From NCBI GenBank assembly GCA_002189035.1, contig CM007990.1:2046001-2110000 (forward strand): a stretch of 64,000 nt of DNA. Reading direction: 5' to 3'. Below are positions 1 through 10,652 of the stretch, piece by piece (the stretch's first letter is position 1; every line of letters starts with the position of its first letter). The notes below the pieces were generated by a model. That model was not told the origin of the DNA and did not search any database. It was given only the letters and a program-made list of their open reading frames with translations. The position numbers were made by a program, and so were the translations under genes. The stretch comes from Utricularia gibba (Eukaryota; Streptophyta; Magnoliopsida; Lamiales; Lentibulariaceae).

Positions 1-240
1 GACTCACCTCGAGCTCATGCCCACAAATGCAAATGCAATCCAAACAATAGTTGAAATATCTTTCATACCGACCTATAGCATATTGTGTTGAGTCACCAAT
101 TGATGAACAATTTTCTCATGCATCGGACATCTCATCATATGCTAATTCTTTACAGGTTATTCAACGAGAATTGACAAAGTTGATGATCACTAACCAACAA
201 GTCAGATGCAAGGGCTTTCTGTGAACTTGTCCAAAATAGA

Positions 241-1042
241 ATTCTTAGGTATGTTACAAATGGATCTAAGAATGGCTAATAATGTTTATGAGCATTTTAT
301 ATGCAACTCATTGGAATGGATCATTGACTCTAGTATCACCACTCATATTAGTTTCTCAAAGACCAATTTTGATACTATGAAGTAGGTGACTAACTTGAGG
401 GTCCATCTACCGAATGTACACTTTGTACCTATTGACTATGTGGGATCAATCACAATTATTGGAAGGATAAAATTACTAAATGCACTCCATATTTCTGGTT
501 TTAAGTATAACTTGCTATTTGTTAAAAAACTTGCAGATGATATGCGCATCAACATTGTCTTTTCTGATTGTTCATGGTTAATACAGGACAAAGATACAAG
601 TGAGCTTCTTGGCAAAAGGTCATTGACAAACATTGTCTTCCAACTTGCTGTTGGAAGGGTATGTGATGGACTCTATGTGATTGACAAAAGGTCATTTAAA
701 TCAAATGCGATCAAGGTTTTTATCGGATTAGCTCAGAAGTCACATAGGTTGAGGAACCATCTAGTGAACGTGTTGATACCATCGACGAGTTTTTTTGCTA
801 GAACCCTACATGGTGGAGATGAAAATTTGTTGTGGCATTGTCGCTTTGATCACATTTTGAACTTAAAGTCTAGACATATGAATGCTAATTGTGGATTATT
901 TGGAGTTCCATGCAATATATGTAAGTTTGCTAAATTTCAAAGGATCCCATTCCCTTTGAGCATGTCTCAAGCTCCTCATGCATTTTTCTCCTTCATTGTG
1001 ACTTATAGGGACCATATAATCTGGGAATGTTCAATGACTTAA
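241..1042 (+). pseudogene. copia protease and GAG-pre-integrase remnant
   Basis: Around 305-355 the reading WIIDSSITTHIS matches the copia aspartic protease site, whose usual core is D-S-G; here glycine is replaced by serine, so the protease would be dead. From 386 an open stretch of 218 codons continues with LLNALHISGFKYNLLFVKKL, typical of the region before the GAG-pre-integrase zinc motif. At 831-945 a copy of the pre-integrase motif is recognisable (LLWHCRFDH then CNICKFAKFQR). No ATG or frame context supports a host gene. Confidence 0.8.
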
Positions 1043-2170
1043 AGGATGTCCTTACTATTGTAGATGATTAAGCTAGGACCACATGGATCTTTTTGCTTAA
1101 AGATAAGTTAGGGATGGACAACTATATACATGCATTTTTGACATATATAGAAAATCACTTCAATCTCACCACTAAATACATTTAGATAGACAAGGGCGGT
1201 GAATTCATAAGCACTACTTTATAGAATTTATGTGCTAAGAAAGGGATACATCATCAGTATTCATGCACCAAGAGACTGCAACAAAACATTTGGGTGGAAT
1301 AGAAATATAGGCACCTTCTGGAGGTCACACAAGCTATCAAATTTCAGTCCAGAGTATCTAAAATTTTTTGAAGAGAGTCCGTTCTCACGGCCACCTACAT
1401 CATAAATAGGATAACATCATCTGTTTTGGACTGTAAGACTACATTCAAGGTACTCATGAACAAACCACCAGAATTAGATCACATGCGTGTTTTTGATAGC
1501 AACTCAAAAATTATCATGATTGCTATTGAGGATAAATGTGTTTTTCTTGGTTACTCTATGAATTACAAAGGCTACAAATTATATTACCTAGAAACTCAAG
1601 ATGTCTTCATTTCGAGAGACATGTATGATTATTACCTACAAAGGCTCTGGATGGCCAGGCGATCTCTAATGATCCCCTCTTAAGGAGTCAGCAAAGCTGA
1701 GTTCCACCAATGTGGATGCATGATTATTACATCTTTCAAATAGACATGTATGATCTAGTGGAACCATTGATGATCTCTGAACCCCAAGCATTTAGAGAAG
1801 CATCCAAGTTTTCATGGTTGCGTGATGCCATGTCTTAAGAAATGCAGGCCTTTGAGAACAATGATACATGGATGGTTGTGGATCTGCCATATGAAAAGCA
1901 TGCCATTGGTTGTAAATGGGTCTATAAAATTAAATGCCTGTTTGATGACTGCAATGATTCAAGTCATGTTTGGTGGCAAAGGGATAAACACAAGTGGAAG
2001 GAGTTAATTATCATGAAAGTTTGCGCTAGTGACTAAGACCACATCCATTTGTATATTACTAGGACTTTCTATTAAATATCTTGGCTACTTCATCTAGTGT
2101 ATGTTAATAACACCTTTCTTCATGGTTTACTTGTCGAAGAAATCTATATGCATCCTCCGAAAGGGAACTT
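1043..2170 (+). pseudogene. copia integrase core and RT N-terminus remnant
   Basis: Readings across several frames give TIVDD and, near 1188, IDKGGEF, the equivalents of the first two integrase acidic sites, followed by GIHHQYSC. At 1426-1683 an open stretch contains VFLGYSMNYKGYKLY, the classic end of the copia integrase region. At 1842-2010 the RT begins (ENNDTWMVVDLP, then CKWVYKIK). At 2098-2170 comes VNNTFLHGLLVEEIYMHPP, the RT motif with the first catalytic Asp (normally DVNNAFLHG) changed. Stops at several places show it is not functional. Confidence 0.8.
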
Positions 2171-3090
2171 TTTATTAAACTGACTGTCAATAAATATTTT
2201 TACTTAAATATCTATTACTTTTTATAGTTATTAAAATACTTGTATTTGGTTATATTGTTATTAAAATATCTGTATTTTTAATTTTTTTTTTACATAAATT
2301 CATTATTATTAAAATAACTGAATTTTTTTTAAATTGAATTATTTTTACCAATAAATAAATTTTTATTTCAAATAAGAATATATTTAAATTTCATAAATTT
2401 ATACAAATCATACAATCATTGACTAAACCAACTACATGACATGAGATTTGACTCAAAAACGGAAGATTCACAATAAACGCCACCTTATCCTCTATGCCCA
2501 CAAGGCACACCATTGTCATCCATCCCACATCATACTTAATGATTTAATTTTTTTTATATCATTTGATAACTAGATATTTGGAAAAGAAAAATGATCATAT
2601 ATTAAACTCGAACAAGTTTAAAAGAAAAAAAACATTCTGATTTTTTTTACATTAATGTGTTAAGAAAAAATTGAAATAAAATTATATTGAAGATTACGCT
2701 TCATTACATAAATTGATTTATTTTATTCTCCAATCTCACTATTAATTAAACTTAAAAAACGAAATAGTATTATATAAACATAATCATTTAATGGTATTTT
2801 TTTATTTATAATGAAAAATAAGATGAAATTTTATTTAATTGATATAATTAAAAATATGACAGAAATATTTCAAGATAAAATAGGTATTAAAACAATAATT
2901 TCAACAAAAAAACTAAAATAAGGGAGATGTATTTTAATAAAATACAAATAAAATACATATTAGAACAAAACATGTATTTTTAAAATAAAAAATAAAACCA
3001 CAATCATTTTGAGAAAGAAAAAAAATCACAGAAATTTTGATAAAAAGAAAATCTGACACAAGTAAATCAATAAATTCCTTCTCCACAACG
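2171..3090. other. AT-rich insertion splitting the copia RT
   Basis: RT homology stops after the MHPPKGN motif and resumes at about 3091 with the YRLKQ segment, so roughly 920 bases are extra. The stretch is very AT-rich, has no coding potential, and has repeated TTATTAAAATA-type words near 2230-2310. I could not find clear terminal inverted repeats or a target duplication, so its class is unknown. Confidence 0.55.
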
Positions 3091-3885
3091 TTATGCTTGC
3101 AAGCCAAGGGAAGTCTACCTTCTCAAAAAATCAGTATATAGGCTAAAGCAAAGATCACGCTAATGGAATGTTGAAAGTAGCAAGTTTCTAGTGGGATTGC
3201 ATTTTACTCAGTGCCCTTTTGATTCATGTGTATTTGTGCATCAACACTAGGGTTCTCTTTTGGTAGTGATGGTCTATGTGGATGATATCTTGACTACAAG
3301 ATCCTTGTTAGATGGCATTACTCAGTTAAAGAGAGATTTACACGGGAAGTTTACAATCAAGGATCTTGGTGATACCAAGTTCTCCTTGGGGATCAAATTA
3401 ACTTGCACTTCTGATGGTAATTTCTTATCCCAGCGGCGTTATATCTTGGATATTCTTAAGTCTATGATACCAATGCTATCCACGCATGTAAGCACACCCA
3501 TGCCTTGCAGCTTTAACTTCTCAGACCAGGCCACCTCTTTGACAATCCGCATCGATGAGTACAGAGCATTGGTTGGGTGGCTGCTGTATCTGAATTTCAC
3601 ATGCCCAGATATCACATTTATTATCCAGCAGGTTTCACAATTTGATCATGGCCGTGGCTCAGAGCATTCGGTGGCAATGAAACATTTGTTGAGCTATCTT
3701 TCCAATAGTATCCATATGGAGGTGACACCTCTCTTGAGGCATATTGTGATGTGGATTGGGGGCTTGCATCATCACATGCTGATGGGTTTCTAATTTTTGT
3801 GTGTTTTTTTGGTAATTGTTAAAATCAAAAAGAAAAGCCTGGCATCTCACTCTTCCACAGAAATCGAAATCAGTAAAGGTGAGAT
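3091..3885 (+). pseudogene. copia reverse transcriptase / RNase H remnant
   Basis: The catalytic box YVDD is present at about 3272 (MVYVDDILTTRSLL), followed by LHGKFTIKDLGDTKFSLGI and by the connection region RALVGWLLYLNFTCPDI. RNase H starts near 3748 (YCDVDWGLASSHADG with a frame change) and is recognisable in another frame to about 3880 (STEIEI in place of the usual STEAEY). The longest open run is 177 codons at 3260-3793. This is the right half of the element starting near position 185. Confidence 0.85.
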
Positions 3886-4639
3886 GAGGATAGATAAAAG
3901 TAAGTAATGAAATCCATTTCTCAGAAATTACTTCCCGTAATTAAGGTCCATTATTTGAATTGTATCTTTTGTTTTTATATTTCAAAAACCTTTTTTTACA
4001 AACTCGTGACAATTTGTAAAATTTTAATATAAAACACTTTTCACAAAACTCAATTCCTTGAGATCGATACTCGTATTACATTTATTTGTGTTTTACGTTT
4101 TAAATTAAAAATGGTTGAGGAAACAACATATAACAGCCCCTCTTCCATGATTGCTTTGTCAATGTAAGTGCCATAGTGTGTTTCATTTTTCATCTGCAAA
4201 ATGTTTGTTTGATGTGCTTTTTCTTTATTGTGTTAAAGGGATGCAATGCATTCATTTTGCTGGATGACATGGCTGGCCACGGAGCCGATTTGGTCCCTAG
4301 TGCTTCCCATGTCATGGCGATTTTGTCCTCATTTTTGAAGTTATACCAATTTAATACTCATAAGTGAATGTGGTTTCACGGGTGTCCCTCAACGTTAAGT
4401 GTCGTCTGACTCCGTTAAATCAAAGACTAAACATGTAATTTCACACATTTATGCTGTGAAAATCATACATTCCATTTTCAGAGGTTCATTTCCTTATTTG
4501 CTTTCATCTATTCCGTGCCTGTGTCAATTGCGATTGGGAATTGATTGTGGGCAGGGTTACAAAATAGGGTGGAAAACTAATATTAAAAATCACAATAAAA
4601 ATTGTTAATTTTATAATTAAATATTCTAATTTTATAAAC
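3886..4639. other. Non-coding stretch between two copia remnants
   Basis: No gene is supported. A segment around 4045-4115 resembles one at about 26290-26370 (a CGA-A-C-TATTAC word, then TTTGTGTTTTACG, then GGAAAC), suggesting two fragments of one repeat family. The rest is AT-rich. Confidence 0.4.
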
Positions 4640-5090
4640 TAAAAATACTAATAAAATATGTATTATCAAGAAGACATTTCATTCTTTTCATCAAAGTTTG
4701 GTTCATTCTTTTTACCAAGTTATTCAATTGCAGTGTTTTTATTATAGTGAACTGATGTTGGATTCCTAGTTCATTGCAATAGTTATCAAAAGACCCAACA
4801 TACTCTCTTTCGTTATCAGTACAAATGCATTTCACCTTCTTACTAGTTTATCATTCCACCATTGTAACAAACTGCTTGAACTTCCCCAAAACTTGATCTT
4901 TTGTCTGTATGATATAGATCCAAGTTTTGTGAAAATGATCATCAATTAAGGTCACAAAAATGATGAGCCCCACAATCAGATTCAAAATCTTTGGCATGCA
5001 TACATACGAATAATTCATTTCCCAAATTTCTTTGGCACTACATGGGCGTTATCTTTTAAATACTGCCATCATTTACTTTCCTACAAAACA
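4640..5090 (-). pseudogene. copia integrase fragment
   Basis: On the minus strand, from about 4975 down, the reading FVTLIDDHFHKTWIY is followed by KCICTDNEREYVGSF and ELGIQHQFT, then LNNLVKRMNQTL and MKCLLD. This is the copia integrase core in order, including both Asp sites and the Q-L-N-x-L/A-E/K-R-M-N segment. One or two stops lie between the blocks. It has the opposite orientation to the copia copy at 0.2-3.9 kb and a different sequence, so it is a separate insertion. Confidence 0.8.
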
Positions 5091-5499
5091 ATCACTTCAT
5101 GGTGTAGAATGTTGATCAATGAGCCCAACCAGGACCTTCTTTTGCATCAATCTTCCCATGCCTTTGTACCTTTTTCACCCATATAACAAAGGCATATATG
5201 TCACAAATCAAGAGGAACTACTTTCTCAACAAGAACAACTAACAGAAATGCTAGCTTATGTCACATACAACTTATTAAACTTCTTTTCAATGACAACGAC
5301 CAATGAACCTTTCTTGCAAGCCATTTCATAACTCCTTAGTGTAACTGATAATTATGTGTCTAATGGGGCTATGCGAATGCTGCTACTTGTGTACATTTCT
5401 TGCAAACTAGGAACCCATTTTTGTAACAATTCTTGTTGAAGATAAACTATCCTTCTCATGATGAAGTATTTTGATTGATGACAACATTTTTGGCTCTAT

Positions 5500-5740
5500 G
5501 GGCTCTGCACAACAACCCTTATATACAAACAATGAGACTCTGCACACCAATGTGGGTTTTTTATAGTAACATCACCTATGTGGGTTTCACCTATAATTTT
5601 CATCATCGATGAGGCTTTGCATAGCAACTCTCTACAAACAATGAGACTCTGCACACCAACCTCACCCTTGCAAGTTTTATTCGCAATCCTCATCATCGAT
5701 GAGCTATGCACAACAACCCTTATATACAATAGGGCCATAA
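5500..5740. repeat. Imperfect tandem duplication
   Basis: Words including CTCTGCACA, CAACCCTTATATACAA, AATGAGACTCTGCACACCAA and CATCATCGATGAG each occur twice across this stretch, at spacings of roughly 110-200 bases. The pattern is an irregular two-to-three-copy tandem array without coding capacity. Confidence 0.6.
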
Positions 5741-6504
5741 CAACCTCACCCTACAGGTTTATAATGTTTATGTACATCATATTATAAATAATATTATTTT
5801 CCTTCCAACTTATAGTTACCAAGTTCTTGTCTTTTTATGCACTAGTCAACATCAGGATGGTTTTCAAACTCTCATATGATTTAGTTGACTCTAAGGCACT
5901 TGTGCTAACTAGTGGCAATGATTGCTCATAAGTGAGAGCCTATAATATTATACTCCATTCCTTTAATATATATACAAGATATTGGCTATTTTGAGATATT
6001 AGTATCTTAAACTAATTTGAACGAGGATATTGGGTAAACCCATATATTAAATATATAGTGAATGTTAAATAAAGAATATGAAAATTTAGATATCTTTAAT
6101 GCAATTAAATATATCATACGCTAATTTTACTCATATTTGGAGTGAAATACCATACGCTAATTAGACATTTTTGCATTTTGATACGATTGTATGAAACAAA
6201 CGAAAATTAAAAGTGGATATTATTAAATTGAATATGAAAGACGCAATGGATGTTATAGCACCCAATTCCAAAAGAGTTGTACAAAATCGATATTAAAATA
6301 AACAACGTATTTTGTAAAAAATACAATTATGTAAATTAGGGAAATTAATGAAGTGAACGAACAAAACCTGCACAAAAAGCCTTTTGTTCACAAAACCCCA
6401 TTTTCGTGCCTACTCACAATCCCTAGAAATTTATTTCGCTTCTCATCCTTATTTCACAGTCGTCTGATTCTCCGCGGGCGCCAAAAAATTTCTCTACTTG
6501 TTGG
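5741..6504 (+). promoter_or_regulatory. AHL gene upstream region and probable 5' leader
   Basis: The stretch is AT-rich and non-coding up to about 6360. It then becomes pyrimidine-rich and looks like a transcribed leader (about 6400-6503). I see no certain TATA box. The leader probably ends at a donor (TTG|GTGAGC) at 6503/6504. Confidence 0.4.
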
Positions 6505-6904
6505 TGAGCTATTTGTTATTTTTCCCTGATTTATTAGATGAGAATTATCGGATTTCCCAATTTACAATCAATGCTTGAAATTAGGATTTTTTTTTCCTTG
6601 TTTTTTTTTTCCGGTTCGATCTTCGGAGATTCTGCTGGTGTTTCTGGGTTTTAGTTCAAGAGGCTTCTGATTTACAGTTCGTCTTCAAGGACTCTGTCGT
6701 GGTCTTTTTTTCCCTGCTTTGTGACTCTGTTATGTGCGTTCTTGAACCCCAAATCTTTTGAGGCTTGTAGTGTTTCCTATTCTAGAAGTTTTACTGCCGA
6801 AGCAACACCCAGCACAGTGTAGGGTTCCTCTCTCCATTCCAGCTGGTGAAAGATCTCACTTTGTTGATGATTTTCCATGGTTTCTTACAGCCTAGGTGGG
6901 ACGG

Positions 6905-8849
6905 ATGTCGGGTATCTCAGACTCCATCGCCTTAATCGCCGGCCATGAGGCATTCACACTGGCTCCGGCGCAGTTGCAGAACCAAACCGTGATGCAGGCT
7001 CATTTGGACCAACAAGTCCCTTTGTACGGTGCCTCTTACGGGCATGAAGGACTATCGCTATACCAATCAACACAAGGCGGCGCCTCTGATGTGAAGCGTA
7101 AGAGGGGACGACCTAGAAAATATCGCCCAGATGAAAATATGGATATTGCTACATCATCTGATCCGCAGCAAATTACCGTCGCAGCGTCGCAGGAGCTGCC
7201 TTTTTCGAGGCCAATGGGTGGTCCACCGGCAGATCCGCCCGCGGCGGTTCCTGGATCGGTGTCGCCGGTGGCCAAGAAGCGTCGTGGGAGGCCTCCTGGT
7301 TCCAGGAACAAGAAAAAGCGGACTGAGGCTATGGGTTAGTGGAAAAGGCTACCCTTTATTTATGGAAGGAAAATTGATTGATTGCATTGAAATATTTTTC
7401 TTTATTGTTGCTACTGTTGACAGAGACTAATATCAGAGTTTCGCATTTTTCCCTGTTCTCGTTTGGGTTGATTTTTATGTGCGTTTTCTATTTAAATAAT
7501 TAGTCTTGTGGTGGCATTCGTTTTTGCCTTTTTTAATGCTGGAATCTACCATTTCTGTCTTTCGTTTTTTTTCTTAATTATTTTATAAATATGGTTTGCT
7601 GTTCTGCTTAATCCAGTTTTCGATTCTTTTTATGTTGCGCTTTCTGTTGATTAATTTCATGGTTTTCCTTTACATAACTTAAGTTGAATATTTTGTTATT
7701 TATCATTTTACCGTTGGCACTGAGAACATTCCACAGCATCTGCTTGTTCACATGGTGGTACTTCAAAATTTTGCTTGCAGGTTCAGCTGGAGATGAATTT
7801 GTACCTCATGTGATCAATGTGAAGGCAGGACAGGTTAAAAATAGTGTGCTCTAGGCCTTTCCGTATGTGATTCTTGTCATTATGAAACAAATTGGTCACC
7901 AGAGAACTTGTTTGATGTGACAATGAGCGTTATTTCTTAAATTTCAGGATGTAGCTTCAACTCTCATGGCATTTTCTCAGCATGGTCTAAGGGCGATTTG
8001 CATATTATCCGCCACAGGTGTGGCATCAGGTGTGACACTCCGTGAAGCTGCATCTCCTTGTGGAACTGCAACCTATGAGGTGTCTCTATTGATTTTTTTT
8101 TTTTTTTTTCGGCCAAGCTATTCATATTTAAGCAAAACTCCTTTCTACGCTAAGTATATCCGTCCTTAATGATGGATCTGATTCCTTTATCGTGCCTCTT
8201 GTCTCTGTAGGGGAGTTTTAATATCTTATCGCTATCAGGAGTGTACTTTCCTTCAAATGCCGATGGTCAGATATCCGGAACAGGTGGTTTGAGCATAGCA
8301 TTGGCTGGAGCTGATGGGAGAGTGTTCGGGGGAACTGTTGTCGGTACACTAACAACCGCATCCCCTGTTGAGGTAGCTTTAGTTTCTTGATACACAGACA
8401 GTATGGTGTAGCCTCTCATCTTATTCTCCATCATTGTGTTTTTTTTTTTGAACCAGTTGGACCTGGTTGTTTATGAATATGATCCTCTCTAAAAAAGGAA
8501 AAGGGTTGGGGAAAAAAAACCAACTTATCAAGTGCTGATGAACATTATTGTTCCCTTGATTCTTACACTTGCAATATGATGCTGGAATGTAATATGATGA
8601 CTAATGCAGGTAACAGTGGTCAGCTTCGTTCCCGAAGGAAAGGGTTCAGAAGAGGAAGGCCCGAGTGAGCATCAGCCATCAGCTCCACCAAAAGCGAGCC
8701 TGGGCAGCAGTGCCGGCGGCGGCTCGCCTTCGCAAGGGGCGTTCACAGAATACTCCGGCGGGTCGGCTGCCCCGCGGAATCCAACTGCAGGGACGGCCGC
8801 CAACAACAACCACCACTCCCAAGGCATTCCGGGAATGCCATGGAAATGA
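6905..8849 (+). CDS. AT-hook motif nuclear-localized (AHL) protein, two hooks plus PPC domain
   Basis: Five coding exons give 338 aa: 6905-7334, 7781-7833, 7948-8079, 8211-8372, 8610-8849; every junction is GT-AG and keeps frame. The start is the ATG at 6905; a leader intron 6504-6890 is likely. Residues 67-73 (RGRPRKY) and 127-133 (RGRPPGS) are two AT-hooks that bind the minor groove of AT-rich DNA. From about residue 144 to 270 lies the PPC/DUF296 domain, which trimerises and recruits partners. Two hooks and introns in the PPC region fit the two-hook, intron-containing AHL class. The normally conserved PPC core G-R-F-E-I-L reads G-S-F-N-I-L here. The tail is rich in Gly, Ser and Asn. Family knowledge predicts a nuclear regulator of growth and transcription; this copy has no visible lesion. 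Confidence 0.93.
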
Positions 8850-9877
8850 GGCTGCTTCCCGAACAAGGGAGACATCGTGTAACGGGAGGAGTCAAGTTGT
8901 GTTCGGATTTAGAATTTGTTAGAGATCTCTGCTTCTTACTTAGAGATTAATTGACTTTAGGTGTCACCATTTTATTTTCTTCCCAGTGATTTTTTTTTCT
9001 TTTCTTGAAATTTACATTGACCCATGAAATTGCTTGTTGAGTTTCAACCCTATGGGCCATATAAAAAAAGCACTACGGTTTTTATTACTTGTAACCATAA
9101 TCTACAGATCAACGTTGTCTTTGTAAGTTCTCATTTGTGAGGCGTCAGATGAAAATGGTGTGCGAGTGAAATCTAAAACTACAATTAAATATATATAACA
9201 TATGAAAAATCAATTTATTCAACAATCACTTCAAAAAATTAAGTAAATCTTATATATCGACTGATATCTTAAAATTGTTTCTAAGATTTGAATGTATATT
9301 TTTACATATTGCTTTTATAAAACATTACAATCATTATCATTATTTAAATGAATTATTTATAATCGACAAGTAAATTTTCATTATTTATATTTTTTTTGTT
9401 CATTAAAAAATGATTATTTTACATCTTTTTTATTGTCTAAAGAGATGTGAATTCATAAAATATTTGTATAGATAAAATGATTATTTTATTTATAAAATCG
9501 ATGAAAACACATACAATTAGTATTGTCTAAAGAGATTTTTTTTAGTTATTTAAATAGAATATTTTGATTAAACATATGTAAAATAATCATTTTATGAATT
9601 CTTAAAATATAGATAAAATCGATAAAGATATATAAAATTACTATGGAATTTATATATTTTTTCATGAACAAATGAGAATTATCTAAATAGATGTGAATTC
9701 AAAATTTAAACTCAAAACTAGAAAAAAATAGTCTTTTTTTATGAAAATTGCTGGATCCATAAATTTTACTATTTTTATGTGTGCTTTGAAAAGAATTATA
9801 ATACTACTCTGACACTATAATGTAACATCATTCTTTTTATCAATCGCATTCGTATCTCACAAGATGTGTGAGATATT
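8850..9877. other. AHL 3' UTR then AT-rich non-coding DNA
   Basis: Up to about 9110 this is probably the 3' UTR. After that it is AT-rich without coding. Between about 9405 and 9600 the word GAATTCATAAAAT and an ATGATTATTTTA word recur, with their reverse complements at about 9575-9600, so the segment could fold back like a small MITE; no target duplication was identified. Confidence 0.45.
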
Positions 9878-10126
9878 CTAGTGCTGATTCTTGATGTTGC
9901 GGTCCCAATTGCAGATTACATTGTTTTTTAAGCTCATCCATCTTACGTGTGGATTTAGTTTAATTTTATATATTACCAATCGCAACTTATCTTCTTCCAT
10001 AGTCTTGTTGTATTCGAAGACATGTTTGTAGTGATCAATCCAACCCATCAGGTTTGTCATACCATTGAACTTGGCTAGAGGTCTGGATATTCCCATTGTA
10101 GTTATGAACTTGCTATGAATTTCCAA
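9878..10126 (-). pseudogene. Ty3/gypsy gag fragment
   Basis: The 82-codon reading contains LAKFNGMTNLMGWIDHYKHV, then a MEEDKLRL segment and a tryptophan-bearing NPHVRWM segment. This is the retrotransposon gag domain pattern (F-x-G ... W-I ... F-E-Y ... E-E-x-x-L ... W) of plant gypsy elements. It is truncated on both sides. It belongs with the primer-binding site and LTR remnant just to its right, because minus-strand order is LTR, PBS, gag. Confidence 0.7.
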
Positions 10127-10186
10127 AACATTTGTCCATTTGTTACTGTACTTGTTTAACTATTGGTTCTTCCATTTGACGAACAC

Positions 10187-10425
10187 CTGCTACTCGAATA
10201 CCAATTTGTTATATTGAATTGTTGAAGACCAAGTTAGTGAACAATTAACACAATGAAGTGAAGGAAATTCAACTAGATCTTCAAGGAATGGTAAACGCTT
10301 CTTTTGAAGAACACAATAGTTTCTAGGTTTCTAGAAACCTAGACTACATCCTGCAATTTGTCACTTCTTTTCATCCCATTTTCATTTGTAGTTATTGCTT
10401 TCTGCTCCTCTTTCGTCTTCTCCCC
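10187..10425 (-). repeat. LTR end and primer-binding site of the same gypsy remnant
   Basis: On the minus strand a sequence ending AATATAACA is followed by AATTGGTATTCGAG, a decayed version of the common plant retroelement primer-binding site TGGTATCAGAGC. Sequence to the right (about 10207-10425) would be LTR. It includes a perfect 20-bp palindrome at 10323-10342 (CTAGGTTTCT and its reverse complement). Confidence 0.5.
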
Positions 10426-10652
10426 ATAACTGCACTATTCTTCTATCATTTCTGCCCCAAGTTGCTGTCCCTGATGATGATGTTGGAAACCATTGTGCTG
10501 TCGCTCGAATAAATCATTTGAGGGCCATGACATAGGGGACTCCAATTTCAAGCCATTAGCATGACTCATAAGCAACACTTCTTCCATACAGTAAACATAA
10601 ACAACACAGTAGAAGAGGCTGATAAGAAACTTCAACTTAGAGCAACTCATGA

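Larger units (their letters stand above)
185..3885 (+). mobile_element. Degraded Ty1/copia retrotransposon, interrupted
   Basis: Pieces of a copia polyprotein occur in the canonical order on one strand: aspartic protease, GAG-pre-integrase, integrase, reverse transcriptase, RNase H. All are broken by stops and frameshifts, and a roughly 0.9-kb AT-rich stretch splits the RT. No LTR or primer-binding site was recognised at either end, and the left part may continue outside the window. The order of domains (integrase before RT) is what separates copia from gypsy. It is an old, immobile copy. Confidence 0.85.

Noticed and set aside
4236-4275. Reading GCNAFILLDD resembling the class III peroxidase motif G-C-D-A-S-V-L-L-D-D
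   Set aside because: Only ten residues match; the flanking distal His region and everything downstream are absent, so it is probably chance.
10435-10650. 71-codon minus-strand reading with a hydrophobic start directly after the SDR stop codon
   Set aside because: It lies where the SDR 3' UTR should be, has no family resemblance and low-complexity His/Gln content.
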